Below, piece after piece: positions 29,995-40,646 of a stretch of 64,000 nt of DNA (its first letter is position 1; each line of letters starts with the position of its first letter). Source of the DNA: Dactylis glomerata (taxonomy: Eukaryota; Streptophyta; Magnoliopsida; Poales; Poaceae); assembly GCA_007115705.1 (NCBI GenBank), contig QXEO01000220.1:15531624-15595623 (forward strand), in the 5' to 3' direction. Position numbers and translations under genes: made by a program. The notes beneath the pieces were generated by a model, which worked only from the letters and a program-made list of their open reading frames with translations, was not told the origin of the DNA and made no database searches.

Positions 29995-32900
29995 ATGAGG
30001 ATTGTTGGCTGGAACATCCGTGGGTTTGGGCGCAGTGGACGCAAAACCCAGATCAAGGAACTGGCTCGTAAAGAAGCTGCTGATATTCTCTTTTTACAAG
30101 AAACGATCCGCCAAGACTTCACTGATCAGGAGCTCAGATCTTTGGTGAATGGAGAGGTCTTCCACTGGCAGTGGAGATCGGCAGTTGGGCACTCTGGTGG
30201 GATGCTGTTGGGTTTGAGGGACGATATGTTTGAAGTGGGTGGTGTTGATCAAGGTCGGTTCTTTCTCAGTGCGATAGTTTTGCATAGAAGCGCCCGTTTC
30301 AAATTTGAGCTTATTGGGGTGTATGGGCCTGCGGATCATGCCTTGTCTGCGCTGTTTCTAACTGAACTCGAGACTAAGGTTCAAAGTTCTCAATTTCTAG
30401 TGGTGATTATTGGAGATTTTAACCTGATCCGAGGTCCACAAGACAAGAACAACAACAACATAAACTTGTCTCTAGTGAATGCTTTCAATGAGTGTATTGC
30501 GAATTTGGCTCTGAATGAAATCTTAAGGTCTGGTGCTCGTTTCACCTGGTCTAACAGGCAAAGCAATCCTGTCCGCAGTGTGCTGGACAGGGTCCTGGTA
30601 TCTGCTGCTTGGGAACAGCAATTTCCTTTGTCTACTCTGAGGGCTTTGCCAAGTATAGGCTCGGACTATGCCCCTTTGGTCCTTGACTCTGGGGAGAATG
30701 TGGTCTGTAAGTCCCAAAGATTCTTCTTCCAAACCCAGTGGTTTGAGTTACAGGGGTTTGGTGAGATATTGCACCAGTGGTGGGTGGATCATGTGGCCCA
30801 GATAACAAGATGTAGAGGGCCAATTGACTGGTGGCACTCCCAATCTGCGGCGCTTTGCCAGTTCCTGGAGGGTTGGGGAGCTAATCAAGGCAAACGATTG
30901 AGGGTCCTAAAATCTGACATCCTTACTCGCATCCAAGAGCTAGATGACAAGGCTGATGGGCAGGGCCTGGATGAGGAAGGTTGGGGTCTCAGATATTATC
31001 TTGAGGACCAGCTGCTGGAAATCCTTAGTGGGGAAGAGGAATATTGGCGTCAGAGGGGACGCTTGCAATGGACGCTCCAGGGAGATGCCAACACCAAGTT
31101 CTTTCATGCTTGTGCCAATGGCAGGAAGAGGCAGTGCGCCATTCTTTCGCTGGCCTCGAACAATGGTACTGTTGTTGACAAGGACGAAATTAGAGAGCTT
31201 ATCTACTCCTTTTACATTAACCTAATGGGCTCAGAGGAGCCTAGGGTTTTGAGGCTCCAGGAAGGGACCTGGACGCAGGAGCAGATGGTCTCAGAGGTCG
31301 AGAATGAGATTCTCCTGAGATCCTTCTCCCAGGAGGAACTGGATGAGGTGCTGAAGGAGACTAAAGTGGATACAGCCCCGGGCCCTGATGGATTCCCAAT
31401 GCTCTTTTACAAACGATGCTGGCCATGGATTAAGACTCAAGTGCTTCAAATTCTCAATGGGTTTGCTCTGGGAACTGTGGATATAGCAAGACTCAACTTT
31501 GGCATCCTTTCTCTCATCCCAAAGGTCCCAGGTGCGGACAATATCAAGCAATTTTGCCCAATTGCCCTCATCAATGTCATTTTCAAGCTTGTTGCAAAAG
31601 CATATGCTATGAGGCTCTCTCCTGTGGCGTACAGAGTGATCTCTCTCTCACAGACTGCTTTCATTAAAGGAAGGCTGATCCATGATGGGCCGTTAGCTCT
31701 GCATGAAATCGTCCATGAGCTCAAGGCCAAAAAGACTGAAGCTGTGCTACTTAAATTGGATTTTGAAAAAGCCTACGATAGGGTGAATTGGCAGTTTCTC
31801 AGAGAAGTCCTAATCAGGAAAGGTTTTGATGCTGCCTTTGTGCATAGGATGATGCAGTTGGTGTCTGGTGGTCAAACTGCAATTGCTATCAATGGAGAAG
31901 TTGGTCCCTATTTTCGCAACAAGAGAGGGGTTAGGCAAGGTGACCCAATCTCACCTCTGCTGTTTGATTTTGTGGGTGATGCACTAGATGCCATACTGTC
32001 AAGGGCTAGAGCGGCCGGACACATCCAGGGGTGTTGTCCCTCATCTTATCCCCGGGGGGGGGGGTGTCTCATTTACAATATGCGGACGACACTATGATCC
32101 TGATTCAGAATGATCCTGACGGTATCAGGAATTTGAAGTTCCTGCTAATCTGCTTTGAATTGATGTCTGGGATGAAAATTAACTTTCACAAGAGTGAAGT
32201 CATTGTGATGGGGGTTAGCGCTCAGGAGCAGGCTAGGGTAGCAAGGCTCTTGAACTGTAACCAAGGAAAATTCCCCTTCACCTATTTGGGCTTCACAATC
32301 AGTGACCATAAACTGTCCATAGCTGATGTTGAACCTTTGGTGGCCACGGTGGGTAAGAGGGCTGCCCCCTGGCAAGGCAGATTTATGTCTTCGGCAGATC
32401 GTTTGATCCTCATCGACGCCTGCCTATCGAGTTTGCCATTGCACACAATGGGCTTGTTTATGTTGGCTGATGGCACTCACGCAGGGTTTGATAAGCATCG
32501 GAACAAGTTCTTCTGGGAAGGACAAGGTAACAAAAGAAAGTATCACCTGGTTGCCTGGAAAGAAATTTGTAAGCCTAAGGACCAGGGCGGTCTGGGGGTG
32601 ATGAACACTAAGTTAATGAACCAAGCCCTCATGTTAAAGTGGATTTGGCGCATGTTCTCTGGTGAAAATGAAAATCTGCTATGGCTTAAGCTTCTGAGAG
32701 CAAAATATAGGTGCAACAATTTCTTCAACTCCAATCCCTCCGGGGGCTCACCCTTCTGGCACAGCCTACACAAACTCAAGCATCTATTCAAGGTGGGGGC
32801 CAGATTCACTCATGGACCTCGGTCAGAGGTTGCCCTCTGGACTGACCTCTGGGTGGGAGAGGCCCCTCTTAGCGACCGTTTCCCCAGGTTGTTTGACAAA

Positions 32901-33674
32901 TGCTCTGATCCTCTACTGAAAGTTGGCCAGGCTAGAGCGGCTGGAAACTAGAACATTGGTTTTAGAAGATCTTTTGATCCAGAGGATTTAGAACAATGGT
33001 CCCAGCTAGTACAAATGTTAAACGGGGCGAGGTTTGACGCTGACCGGGATAAGGTGTCCTGGTGCCTGGAACCCTCGGGGTCATTTTCGACGAGGTCGAT
33101 GTATAAGGCTCTCTCAGCTAGTCCGCAGGTTCAATTAGCTGAGCTGCTTTGGACGCCATCCATACCCCTAAAGAGCAAGATCTTTTCCTGGCAGTTGGCC
33201 AGGGGTAGGTTACCGTCGAATGACCAGATTCTCCTTAGGAGAGGTCCTTCGAATGGTAACTGTGCTTTGTGTGGTCTCCCTGAGGATGTTGATCACATCT
33301 TTTTCAACTGTTGCCTCGCACAGTTTGTGTGGAGTGGGCTTAGAGACATGTTCATTGTGAACTAGTCTCCCACCTCAAGACAGGAGTGGCTGGGCATCTT
33401 GGCCAATTTCGCTCCTAGAGCAAAGCGTTTGCTCTGGACCTTGTTTGTTGCTCAATCCTGGGCGCTTTGGTTGACCCGTAACAAATTTTCTATTGAGGGG
33501 GTTTTTCCCCGCCAACCTGCTGGCGTTGTTTTTAAACTCATCTTAACTTTGCAGCTGTGGCGACCCCTTCAAAAGCGTAGGGACCTGTCGGTGTTCGTTG
33601 AACTGGAAAGGCTGGTGAAACGTCTCTTCTCCATCACGCATGTGCCCCGCCATCCCCAGTCGAATGCTGCCTAG
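29995..33674 (+). pseudogene. LINE 2 ORF2: endonuclease and reverse transcriptase, broken
   Basis: From ATG 29995 (MRIVGWNIRGFGRSG) the endonuclease shows WNIRG, LQET and GDFNLIRG, but the final SDH triad residue is changed to SDY (30661-30669), which should abolish catalysis. The RT shows LDFEKAYDRVNWQF and RQGDPISPLLFDF. A G-run at about 32051-32060 shifts the frame, and the catalytic YADDTMIL then follows in the next frame (from 32031). Stops at 32949 and 33363 cut the C-terminal part, which still contains the zf-RVT pattern CALCGLPEDVDHIFFNC. With one frameshift, two stops and a lost catalytic His the protein is dead. Confidence 0.88.
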
Positions 33675-33888
33675 TCCTAAGTTCCAAGGCCTGCGTGCTT
33701 CTGTTTCTAGCTTTCGATGCCCTTTTGAGTACTTGCTGGAACTTTGAGGTGTATCAGTGTGATCTTCACCTCTGTCTTGAAACTTTAGCTCTATGCTCCT
33801 GGTTGTAAGCTGCTTGCAGCATAATCACTTTGTATCGCTCGTGGCCGTGTGGCTTTATTAATTTAAAGTCGGGCATGTGATGTCTTTT
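33675..33888 (+). other. LINE 2 3' untranslated end
   Basis: Non-coding tail of LINE 2 between the ORF2 stop and the copia insertion. It ends GTGTGGCTTTATTAATTTAAAG followed by TGATGTCTTTT. The missing last bases and the A tract (TTAAAAAAAAA) reappear after the right LTR of the copia element at 49834. Confidence 0.75.
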
Positions 33889-34104
33889 TGTTGGAGTACG
33901 AGTCATTATAGTAGTAGTACCCCTAGTAGTGTCTAGAGTATTCCAGGAGTGTGGAGTATGTGTTAGTATAGTACTAGTGTCCTACTAGAATCTAGAGTGT
34001 TCTAGTGTATGAATGAAGTTGTAAGCCTAGTTGAGCTATATATATAAGAGGGTGTGAAGGTCCAAAGGGACAAGTCCACCCAGATATTTCCCCAAGAAAC
34101 AACA
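33889..34104 (+). repeat. 5' LTR of the outer copia element
   Basis: 216 bp from TGTTGGAGTACGAGTC to CCAAGAAACAACA. A TATATATATAA box at 34037-34047 is the likely promoter core. By eye it is identical to the 3' LTR. Confidence 0.95.
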
Positions 34105-34116
34105 TGGTATCAGAGC
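34105..34116 (+). promoter_or_regulatory. Primer binding site (tRNA-iMet)
   Basis: TGGTATCAGAGC directly follows the LTR end CA and matches the 3' end complement of plant initiator tRNA-Met, the usual primer for copia reverse transcription. The following 34117-34611 is a leader without a coding frame. Confidence 0.95.
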
Positions 34117-34611
34117 CGTGGTGCCTCTAGGAGGCGGCGAGAGGAAGGGGCGATTGGTCCTGGTGGTGGTAGCAGGCAGTGATTCGGTGGAGTAGAAGGG
34201 CAGAGGAGTGAAGTGCTGCTCTGGAGGTGTGGAGCCGGTGGCAGGCGTGTGTACAGCGAGTCTGCAGCGATCGGTTGTGGTGGTAAAGGGAGAAGCTACT
34301 CGTGGCTTGAAGGGAAGAAGTAAAGAGAAGCAAGGAAGCTGTAGCTGCTCTGAACAGTGGTGATTGCTGCTTGCTACGTGCGCGAGTAGATGACAGAGGA
34401 GAGAGTCTAGAGAGCTTGTGGCTCTCAGGAAGTAGACGTTGTGCTGCTTGAATCTGAGGTTTCGGTGGCAGCGGCTGGCTGTGTGCGTGCAGCCTGGAGA
34501 AGCATCCAGAGGGGTTGAGGAGGAAAAGTTGTCAGAGGGTGCAACTAGGAGAGCGGAGGAGACAGAAGCTTGTTTGTTGGTATTTTTCCAGCAACTTTGA
34601 GTCTTTGATCA

Positions 34612-36272
34612 ATGGGGGAAAATCAAAGAATTGAGAAGCTACTTGAGAAAATGTCTCAGTTGCTCAAGGAGATAGACAAACTGAGACAGCCGAAGAAGAG
34701 CGTGGAAATTCCAGAGCAAAGTGAAAAAACAACAGTCCTAGGGAACTTTGTAAATCTGGCACAAACGGAAGAAGGTATGTCAAATCGGACTCCTATGTTA
34801 AATGGAACTTCTTATTCAAGTTGGATACTAGATTCGGGAGCATCAGCACATGTCATAGGTAGGTGGAGTGAGTTTGCATCTTATGCTCCACATCCACCCA
34901 TGTATAAAGAGACCATCCAAACAGCCGATGGAACTTATCAGCCTGTCAAAGGAGTCGGCACAGTGAAATGTACTCCATCAATTACATTGTCTTCGGTCTT
35001 ATATGCTCCATCATTTCCGGTTAATTTGGTGTCTCTGAGCACCTTGGTTGATGATATTGATTGTCGAGTGATTGCTGACCGATACAACTGTATAATCGAG
35101 GAGAGGACAACGGGAAGGAGACTTGGGGTTGGTGTCAGGCATAAGGGACTATGGTATTTGGATAGACAGGAAACAGATACTGCATTATGCACTTCTTTAA
35201 CAGTTGCTGCTAGTGGTCATGAAGCAAATGTGATGCTCCTACATTGTCGACTGGGCCATCTGTCCTTTGATACTATGAGTAAAATATTTCCCGAAGAAAT
35301 GAAAAACGTGGATAAAGGAAAACTTGTGTGTGATGCTTGTGAGTATGGAAAGCACACAAGGACATCATATGTGAGTCGTGGACTCCGGAGCACATCGCCC
35401 TTTGTATTGATTCACTCTGATGTTTGGACGTCTCCTGTGGTCTCTGTTAGTGGAATGAAGTATTTTGTCACCTTCATTGACTGTTACTCCCGGATGACTT
35501 GGATATATCTGATGAAACAAAAAAGTGAGGTGCTTACATGTTTCAGGGATTTCTATGCATATATCCAAAATCGTTTCAACATTTGTATTCAGATTATCAG
35601 GACTGATAATGGGACAGAGTATGTGAACCATGAATTTGGCAATTTCCTTTCGGAAAAAGGAATATTTCATCAAACTTCGTGCCCCGATACTTCTCCACAG
35701 AATGGAGTAGCTGAAAGGAAGAATCGTCATCTACTTGAGGTAGCTCGATCACTTATGTTTACGATGAATGTGCCTAAATTCTTATGGAGTGAAGCAGTTA
35801 TGACTGCTACTTATCTCATCAACCGGATGCCATGAAGAGTGCTTGGGATGAAGACTCCATATGAAATGATCTATGGCAAAAATGAGTTCATTGTTCCGCC
35901 AAAGGTGTTTGGGTGTACATGCTTTGTCAGAGACCATAGACCTTCAATGGGAAAATTGGATCCACGTGCCGTGAAGTGCATCTTTATTGGATACCCATCT
36001 GGACAAAAAGGCTACAAGTGTTGGAGTCCTAGTGAGAGGAGAACATTTGTAAGCATGGACATGACATTTAGGGAGTCTGAACCCTTCTATGGGGAGAAGA
36101 CGGATCTCAGCTCCTTATTTGACTTTGACTCTCCTAGCACAAGTGATGCTAGTCGAGAGGGGGAGAGTGAACAACTAAGGATAAAGAAGGATCAACCATC
36201 GAGAGTTGTGACTGGTTCAATTCCATATACATGAGTGAAGAAAGATGGAGAAAACCAAACGAGGAAGAAAAC
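34612..36272 (+). pseudogene. Outer copia pol, N-terminal part: protease and integrase
   Basis: One frame from ATG 34612. About 60 residues of coiled, charged sequence (MGENQRIEKLLEKMSQLLKE) replace a proper gag. The aspartic protease is marked by WILDSGASAHV. The integrase zinc-binding region (HCRLGHLSFDTMSKIF.. then CDACEYGKH) is followed by the catalytic core with HSDVW, RTDNGTEY and NGVAERKNRH. TGA at 35833 interrupts just after INRMP; the frame continues with the integrase C-terminal domain (TPYEMIYGK) to another stop at 36232, shortly before the nested element at 36273. The gene resumes at 47758. Confidence 0.9.
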
Positions 36273-37399
36273 TGAAAGGATCGTATGAGCGACTAGAGGG
36301 GGGGGGGGTGAATAGGAGCTACCCAATATTTTTAATTCTTTTCAAGTTAAGGCTAGACAAGAAGGTAAATTCTCTAGATGTGATACTAAGTGAATTTACC
36401 TAGAGTGACAAGCAAGCTAGCAATAACAATATAAGTAAAGGTACAAGTAAAGGATAGAGGTCACCGCAATGGAGACACGAAGACACGAGGATGTATTCCC
36501 GTAGTTCCTTCCTTGTTACGGGAAGTACATCTACGTTGGAGAGGTGTGGTGCCACAAAGGCCACCAACGCCACAAAGGCTCACCCTATTCTCCGGTGAAC
36601 AAGCCACAAAGGCGAGTTCACGCTCCACTAAGCGATGCCCTTGAAGGCGGCACGACACCTTTACACAAAGTATTGGGGCAAGCTCCACAACTCAATTGGA
36701 GGCTCCCAATAGGCCCACCAAGCTCTTACACACAAAGTTAAGCTTGGAGGATGGCTTCTTCCGGCTAGGAATCCGATGAACACTCAAGTTACAAGCCCCT
36801 CAACAAAGAGAGGGGGGAAATCAAATCGGCTTGGTGGAAGTGTAGATCTAGGTCTTCTCCCTCAAATCCCAAAAGGGCTTTGAGTTCTATTGGCTAGGGA
36901 GAGAGATCTTGAGCTTTGAAGCTTTGAAACAATGGAGGTGAGAGAGTGTGAGCCGCAGCCATGTCTTGAGGTGGAAGAAGACTATTTATAGTCCAAGACA
37001 AGGACTAGCCGTTGCTGTCTTTTTAGGCCGGAGTCTCCGGGGTCCAGAGCCCGGAGTCTCCGGGGTAAGTCGACAAAGCCGGAGTCTCCGGGCCTGAGAC
37101 AAGCTTCTGATAAAGCTTCCGCCCAGAGTCTCCGCCCCCATATCTGGGACGAGCGACACTCGACAAAAAACAACCCCGGAGGCTTAGGCCGGAGTCTCCG
37201 GACCCTGACCAAAGACTCCGGCGTGTGAACACCGGAGTCTCCGGGGTAGGAGACCCAGAGTCTCCGGCGCAGAAACGCCAGCAACAAGTGATCTTCTGAT
37301 TTTCACCTATAATGAAGATTAAACTGAGACACAAGGTTAGATACCTGAGTATTGGCAACAAACACCCAAAAATACATTTTGCTAGAAGATGCTCTTTCA
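36273..37399 (-). repeat. 3' LTR of the Sirevirus-like element
   Basis: 1127 bp. On the minus strand it starts TGAAAGAGCATCTTCTAGC and ends CGATCCTTTCA. The TATA box CTATAAATAG lies at 36982-36991 (minus). The CCGGAG-N-CTCCGG palindromes at 37025-37265 lie upstream of it, in the U3 region. It differs from the 5' LTR by about ten substitutions and one base in a G-run. Confidence 0.95.
37025..37265 (-). repeat. Palindrome cluster in the U3 of the 3' LTR
   Basis: Repeated CCGGAGTCTCCGG, a 13-bp sequence with 6-bp arms around one central base, appears several times with slightly altered copies (CCCAGAGTCTCCG, AAAGACTCCGGC). The cluster is upstream of the LTR TATA box and has an equal in the other LTR at about 47380-47620. 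Known Sireviruses carry comparable palindromic repeats in their regulatory regions. Confidence 0.85.
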
Positions 37400-37416
37400 A
37401 TCTCCCCCTTTTTGGT
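37400..37416 (-). promoter_or_regulatory. Polypurine tract of the Sirevirus-like element
   Basis: On the minus strand CCAAAAAGGGGGAGAT directly precedes the 3' LTR (TGAAAG). It is the expected priming site for second-strand synthesis. Confidence 0.85.
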
Positions 37417-37842
37417 GTTTGATGACAATACTAAGGTTTAAGTAAAGATCAACCATACAGGGTGAGCTCCCCCTAGATGTGTGCAAGCTACAACAAAAAA
37501 CTTGATGCAAATGCACACATACACAAAGCTCCCCCTAAAATAGTGAACCACGATCATGTGCATGCTACATAGATAACAATATGAAGTAATAGAGCATGAC
37601 TATTGCATTAAAGCACACCACAAGTCTCACACCATATTAAGATAGGTACCACAACGAAGTTCAAATTTTAAAGAACTAAGTACTAGAAGAGAGCACAAGC
37701 ATAGGCAAATGAAAGCTCAACAAAAGAAATGCTTGTGCCCGACCCTTGCAAATCCACGATAACATGCTAATAGAACTCTTCTCCCCCTTTGGCATCGAGA
37801 CACCAAAAAGGGGAAACGAGCGATGCTACACGTCCCAACAAG

Positions 37843-39555
37843 TCACTCGTTGTCGTCCTCGTCGTTGCCTTCATAGGAAGGATCTTCATCATCACGCATA
37901 GGACCCTTGCCACGACTGGAGGAGGACGGATAGTTGGGCTTGGACACTTCCTCAAAATCTCCCCATTGGAGTGAGCTGCCCATCTCTTTGTTCCAAGCAC
38001 CATAGCTGAGAGTATCATCTGAGTCTGAAGGAGGGTGCTCTAGAGGAGGAAGCTTGCGGATAGCACGAAGGTGTTCAACCATCAAACCTTGGTTGTGAGT
38101 GATATGCTTGTTCTGAATGTAGATGTTGTGCTGCTCTTTGCGAATATCCACTCCAATGCAAAGCATGGTCCTCTTGAACCAAGATAGTTTCTTGATCTCC
38201 TTGTTGACTTCTTCTTTGTTGCGAGAGGGAAAAGGCTGGTTGCTAGCATTCTTGCTCCTCCTCTTTGGTGGAGAAGGAGGAGCAGTCCGAGTCACTTCAA
38301 TCTCTTCCTCACCCTCTTCTCCTTCCTCATCCACATCATCCTCATCACCTTCCATGTCTTCATCTTCTTCATCTTCACTAGCGGAGGCAAAGGGTTCATT
38401 GGTCACACCCGGTGCCGGTTTCTTCTGAGGCTTCACAGGTTTGTGCTCAACCAACTTAGAGATGTCAACACACAGAGTGTAGTTGGGTGACTTCCTCTTG
38501 ATCAACTTCATCACATACGGAGCATAGACCGGGGCTTTCTTGGAAAGAATGCACTCATATATTTCCCGGTGAATGAAGTCCATGACATCAATAGGTTGAA
38601 CTTGTGCTTCTTGGCCTTTGCAAACGACTTCATGGGAGTAGGCAAGAAGGTTGACCAAGCCACCACGAAGAGCATCCAAATTTCCCGCACTCGGGGCAAT
38701 ATTCTCACGGAACAAACGGAGAAGAATGTTGTACCTAGTTCTCAACCCATAGGACTCCCCAACAACAATCTTCTTGCCTTGATCAGCGGCATCTTTCGTG
38801 AGCTTACCATAGAGGGGAGCAAGCGCCTTCTTGTTGTAGGCAACTCCGGAGAGATGCATCCTTGCACCACTTGGCTCATGGTTCCCTTTGAATGGATATC
38901 CAAGCTCTTCTGCAAACTCAATGAAGTTGGATTGGACAACATGATCACCGGTCATCCATGTCATGGGAAGCTCTTCTCCATCTCCAAACACTAGTGTTGC
39001 AAAGAATTGGTGCACAAGGAGAACGTTGTAGTCTTACTTGATTTGCATGAGCGGGTGGAGACCAAGCTTTTCGGTGATCCACAGGGCTTCCTTGAAGTAA
39101 TCACTCTTGTGAAGATGCTCAAAATCAACCACCTTCTGAGGGCAAACCTTGTGGGTGAGGTTGGCATAGAGCTTGGTGCAAATCAGTTCTTGCTCCCTTC
39201 GATGAAAACAGTGATCATTGGTGTTCCTCGGCAAGTCATACATCTTCCTCTTCCTCATATCTGCAAACTCTGGAAGTGACATGCCCTTGAGAGTTGGCAA
39301 GTTATCAAACTTGGCCTTTTTGGCCCTTTCTTCCTTAGCCAGCTGAGCTAGACGAGCTTTTTCTCTCAGAGCATCCCTAGCAACTTCTGCAGCACTCTGT
39401 CTTTCCACATAGCAATCCTTTGCCGGGTCATAGTCAAAGGTGTGCTTCCTCGGGATACGCTTGCGACGACCACCTGCACTACTACCTGTGAGGGAAATGG
39501 CACGAAGTAGCAAGGGAAAAGTCAAAAACATGCTTAGATGACAGGAGAATAGCAT
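37843..39555 (-). pseudogene. Sirevirus env-like gene, one in-frame stop
   Basis: A single frame from about 39555 to the stop at 37843, broken only by TAA at 39034-39036. The first part has a basic GRRKRIPRKHTFDYDPAKD motif and an Ala/Arg/Lys-rich helical stretch (EVARDALREKARLAQLAKEE). The second has HQFFATLVFGDGEELPMTWM, a central helical region and a long acidic run (EDEEDEDMEGDEDDVDEEGE), then an Asp/Glu/Ser-rich C-terminus. A 3'-splice-like CCCTCACAG|GTAGT lies at 39487/39485, just before the conserved part, so translation may begin on a spliced exon. The location downstream of pol in the same orientation is that of the env-like gene of Sireviruses. The function of such proteins is not established; no transmembrane segment was obvious. 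Confidence 0.75.
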
Positions 39556-39589
39556 CTTGTGGAGTCAAATTGTGAAGAAACCGATCTAC

Positions 39590-40165
39590 ACCGGAGTCTC
39601 CGGTGTCTGACCCCGGAGTCTCCGGCCTCTAGAGGGCGGAGACTTCAAAGTCTCCGGGGTTTGGACCCCGGAGACTCCGGGCAACTCGAGGTCAGACAAG
39701 GGAGGCTAGGGTTTGCTCGAGAAATTGCACAAAACTGATTCTACACGATGCTAGATACACACATTGCCGAATGAGAGTGACTCCATGGACAAACAACAAG
39801 CATTTCTTCCAATCCTTTGAATCTAGAGGAATCTAGATGGGAGGAGGAGGAGAATACCGGATGGCTCCATGGAGAAGCAAGCAAGCCGGAGGGAGAAGCT
39901 TCCGGAGGCTTGGAGAGGAGGGAGGCCGGCGGCAACGGCGGATCCGGTGCCGGGGAGGCGCCCGGCGGTGACCTGGTGGAGGCGGCGGTGTCCTGGGGAG
40001 AGGAGGAGTGGGGGTGAATGAGGGTAACCGGCTGGTTGCCCTCACCCCGACCCCTTTTACCCAGGGTGAAACCGCTAGGGCCGGAGTCTCCGGGGCTGGT
40101 AACCCGGAGTCTCCGGCCTCTAGAAACCGGAGTCTCCGGGGTGCGAAACCCGGAGTCTCCGGCCT
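39590..40165 (-). repeat. Palindrome cluster between pol and env-like gene
   Basis: CCGGAGTCTCCGG and its opposite CCGGAGACTCCGG occur around 39593-39680 and 40080-40163, on both sides of a GC-rich leader-like segment. The same palindrome is in the LTRs. The translated frames here only reflect the repeat (GDSG, PETPV units). Confidence 0.85.
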
Positions 40166-40646
40166 GCCTCGACCAGATCACACAGCTATGAATTTGAGCA
40201 TGTTTCTTCGAAAGATGAAGTGTTTTCAGTTGAAAGGGATAGGCTTGGGTCAGAAAGAGGTCACTGAGTGGTACTTAGTGTTCAAGTTTGCAAAAAAAAA
40301 GCAAATAAGACTCAAATAAGGCCAAACATGAACACATTCCCATTGAAAGGCACATAAAATGCAAATAAGGCGCAAATGGGAACAAACCTCCACTTAGGAG
40401 GTTGGTGGCCGAAGCCACCATGTTTGAGTATACAGGTATGGCACCGCGAAGATATATCTTGGGCCCAAAACCAAAACTCATCAATTAAGCTCAAAATTGT
40501 CACAACTGACAAGATAGAACCATATGCTTACTATCGGCATAATGGGGGGAGGGATAGTCCAATCAGTTAGGACCGCACTCCCCCTATTTCCATGCCCACA
40601 TCTAGAACAACACACAAGTTAGAGTATGGGAGTAAATGCACCTAGC
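40166..40646. other. Non-coding spacer downstream of Sirevirus pol
   Basis: About 480 bp between the palindrome cluster and the pol stop. Contains AT-rich sequence with repeated CAAATAAG motifs. I see no gene. Confidence 0.5.

Noticed and set aside
37025..37265. CRISPR-like array of repeated CCGGAGTCTCCGG
   Set aside because: Spacing is irregular, the repeats are palindromes of a plant retrotransposon, and the context is a plant nuclear genome.
36461..37400. Several 70-125-codon frames in the Sirevirus LTRs (GDSG, PETPV repeats)
   Set aside because: They translate the CCGGAG palindromes and recur in both LTRs; no protein is implied.
39741..40181. 146-codon minus-strand frame upstream of the env-like gene
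   Set aside because: Half is palindrome translation. It could be leader, but I see no sign of a protein.
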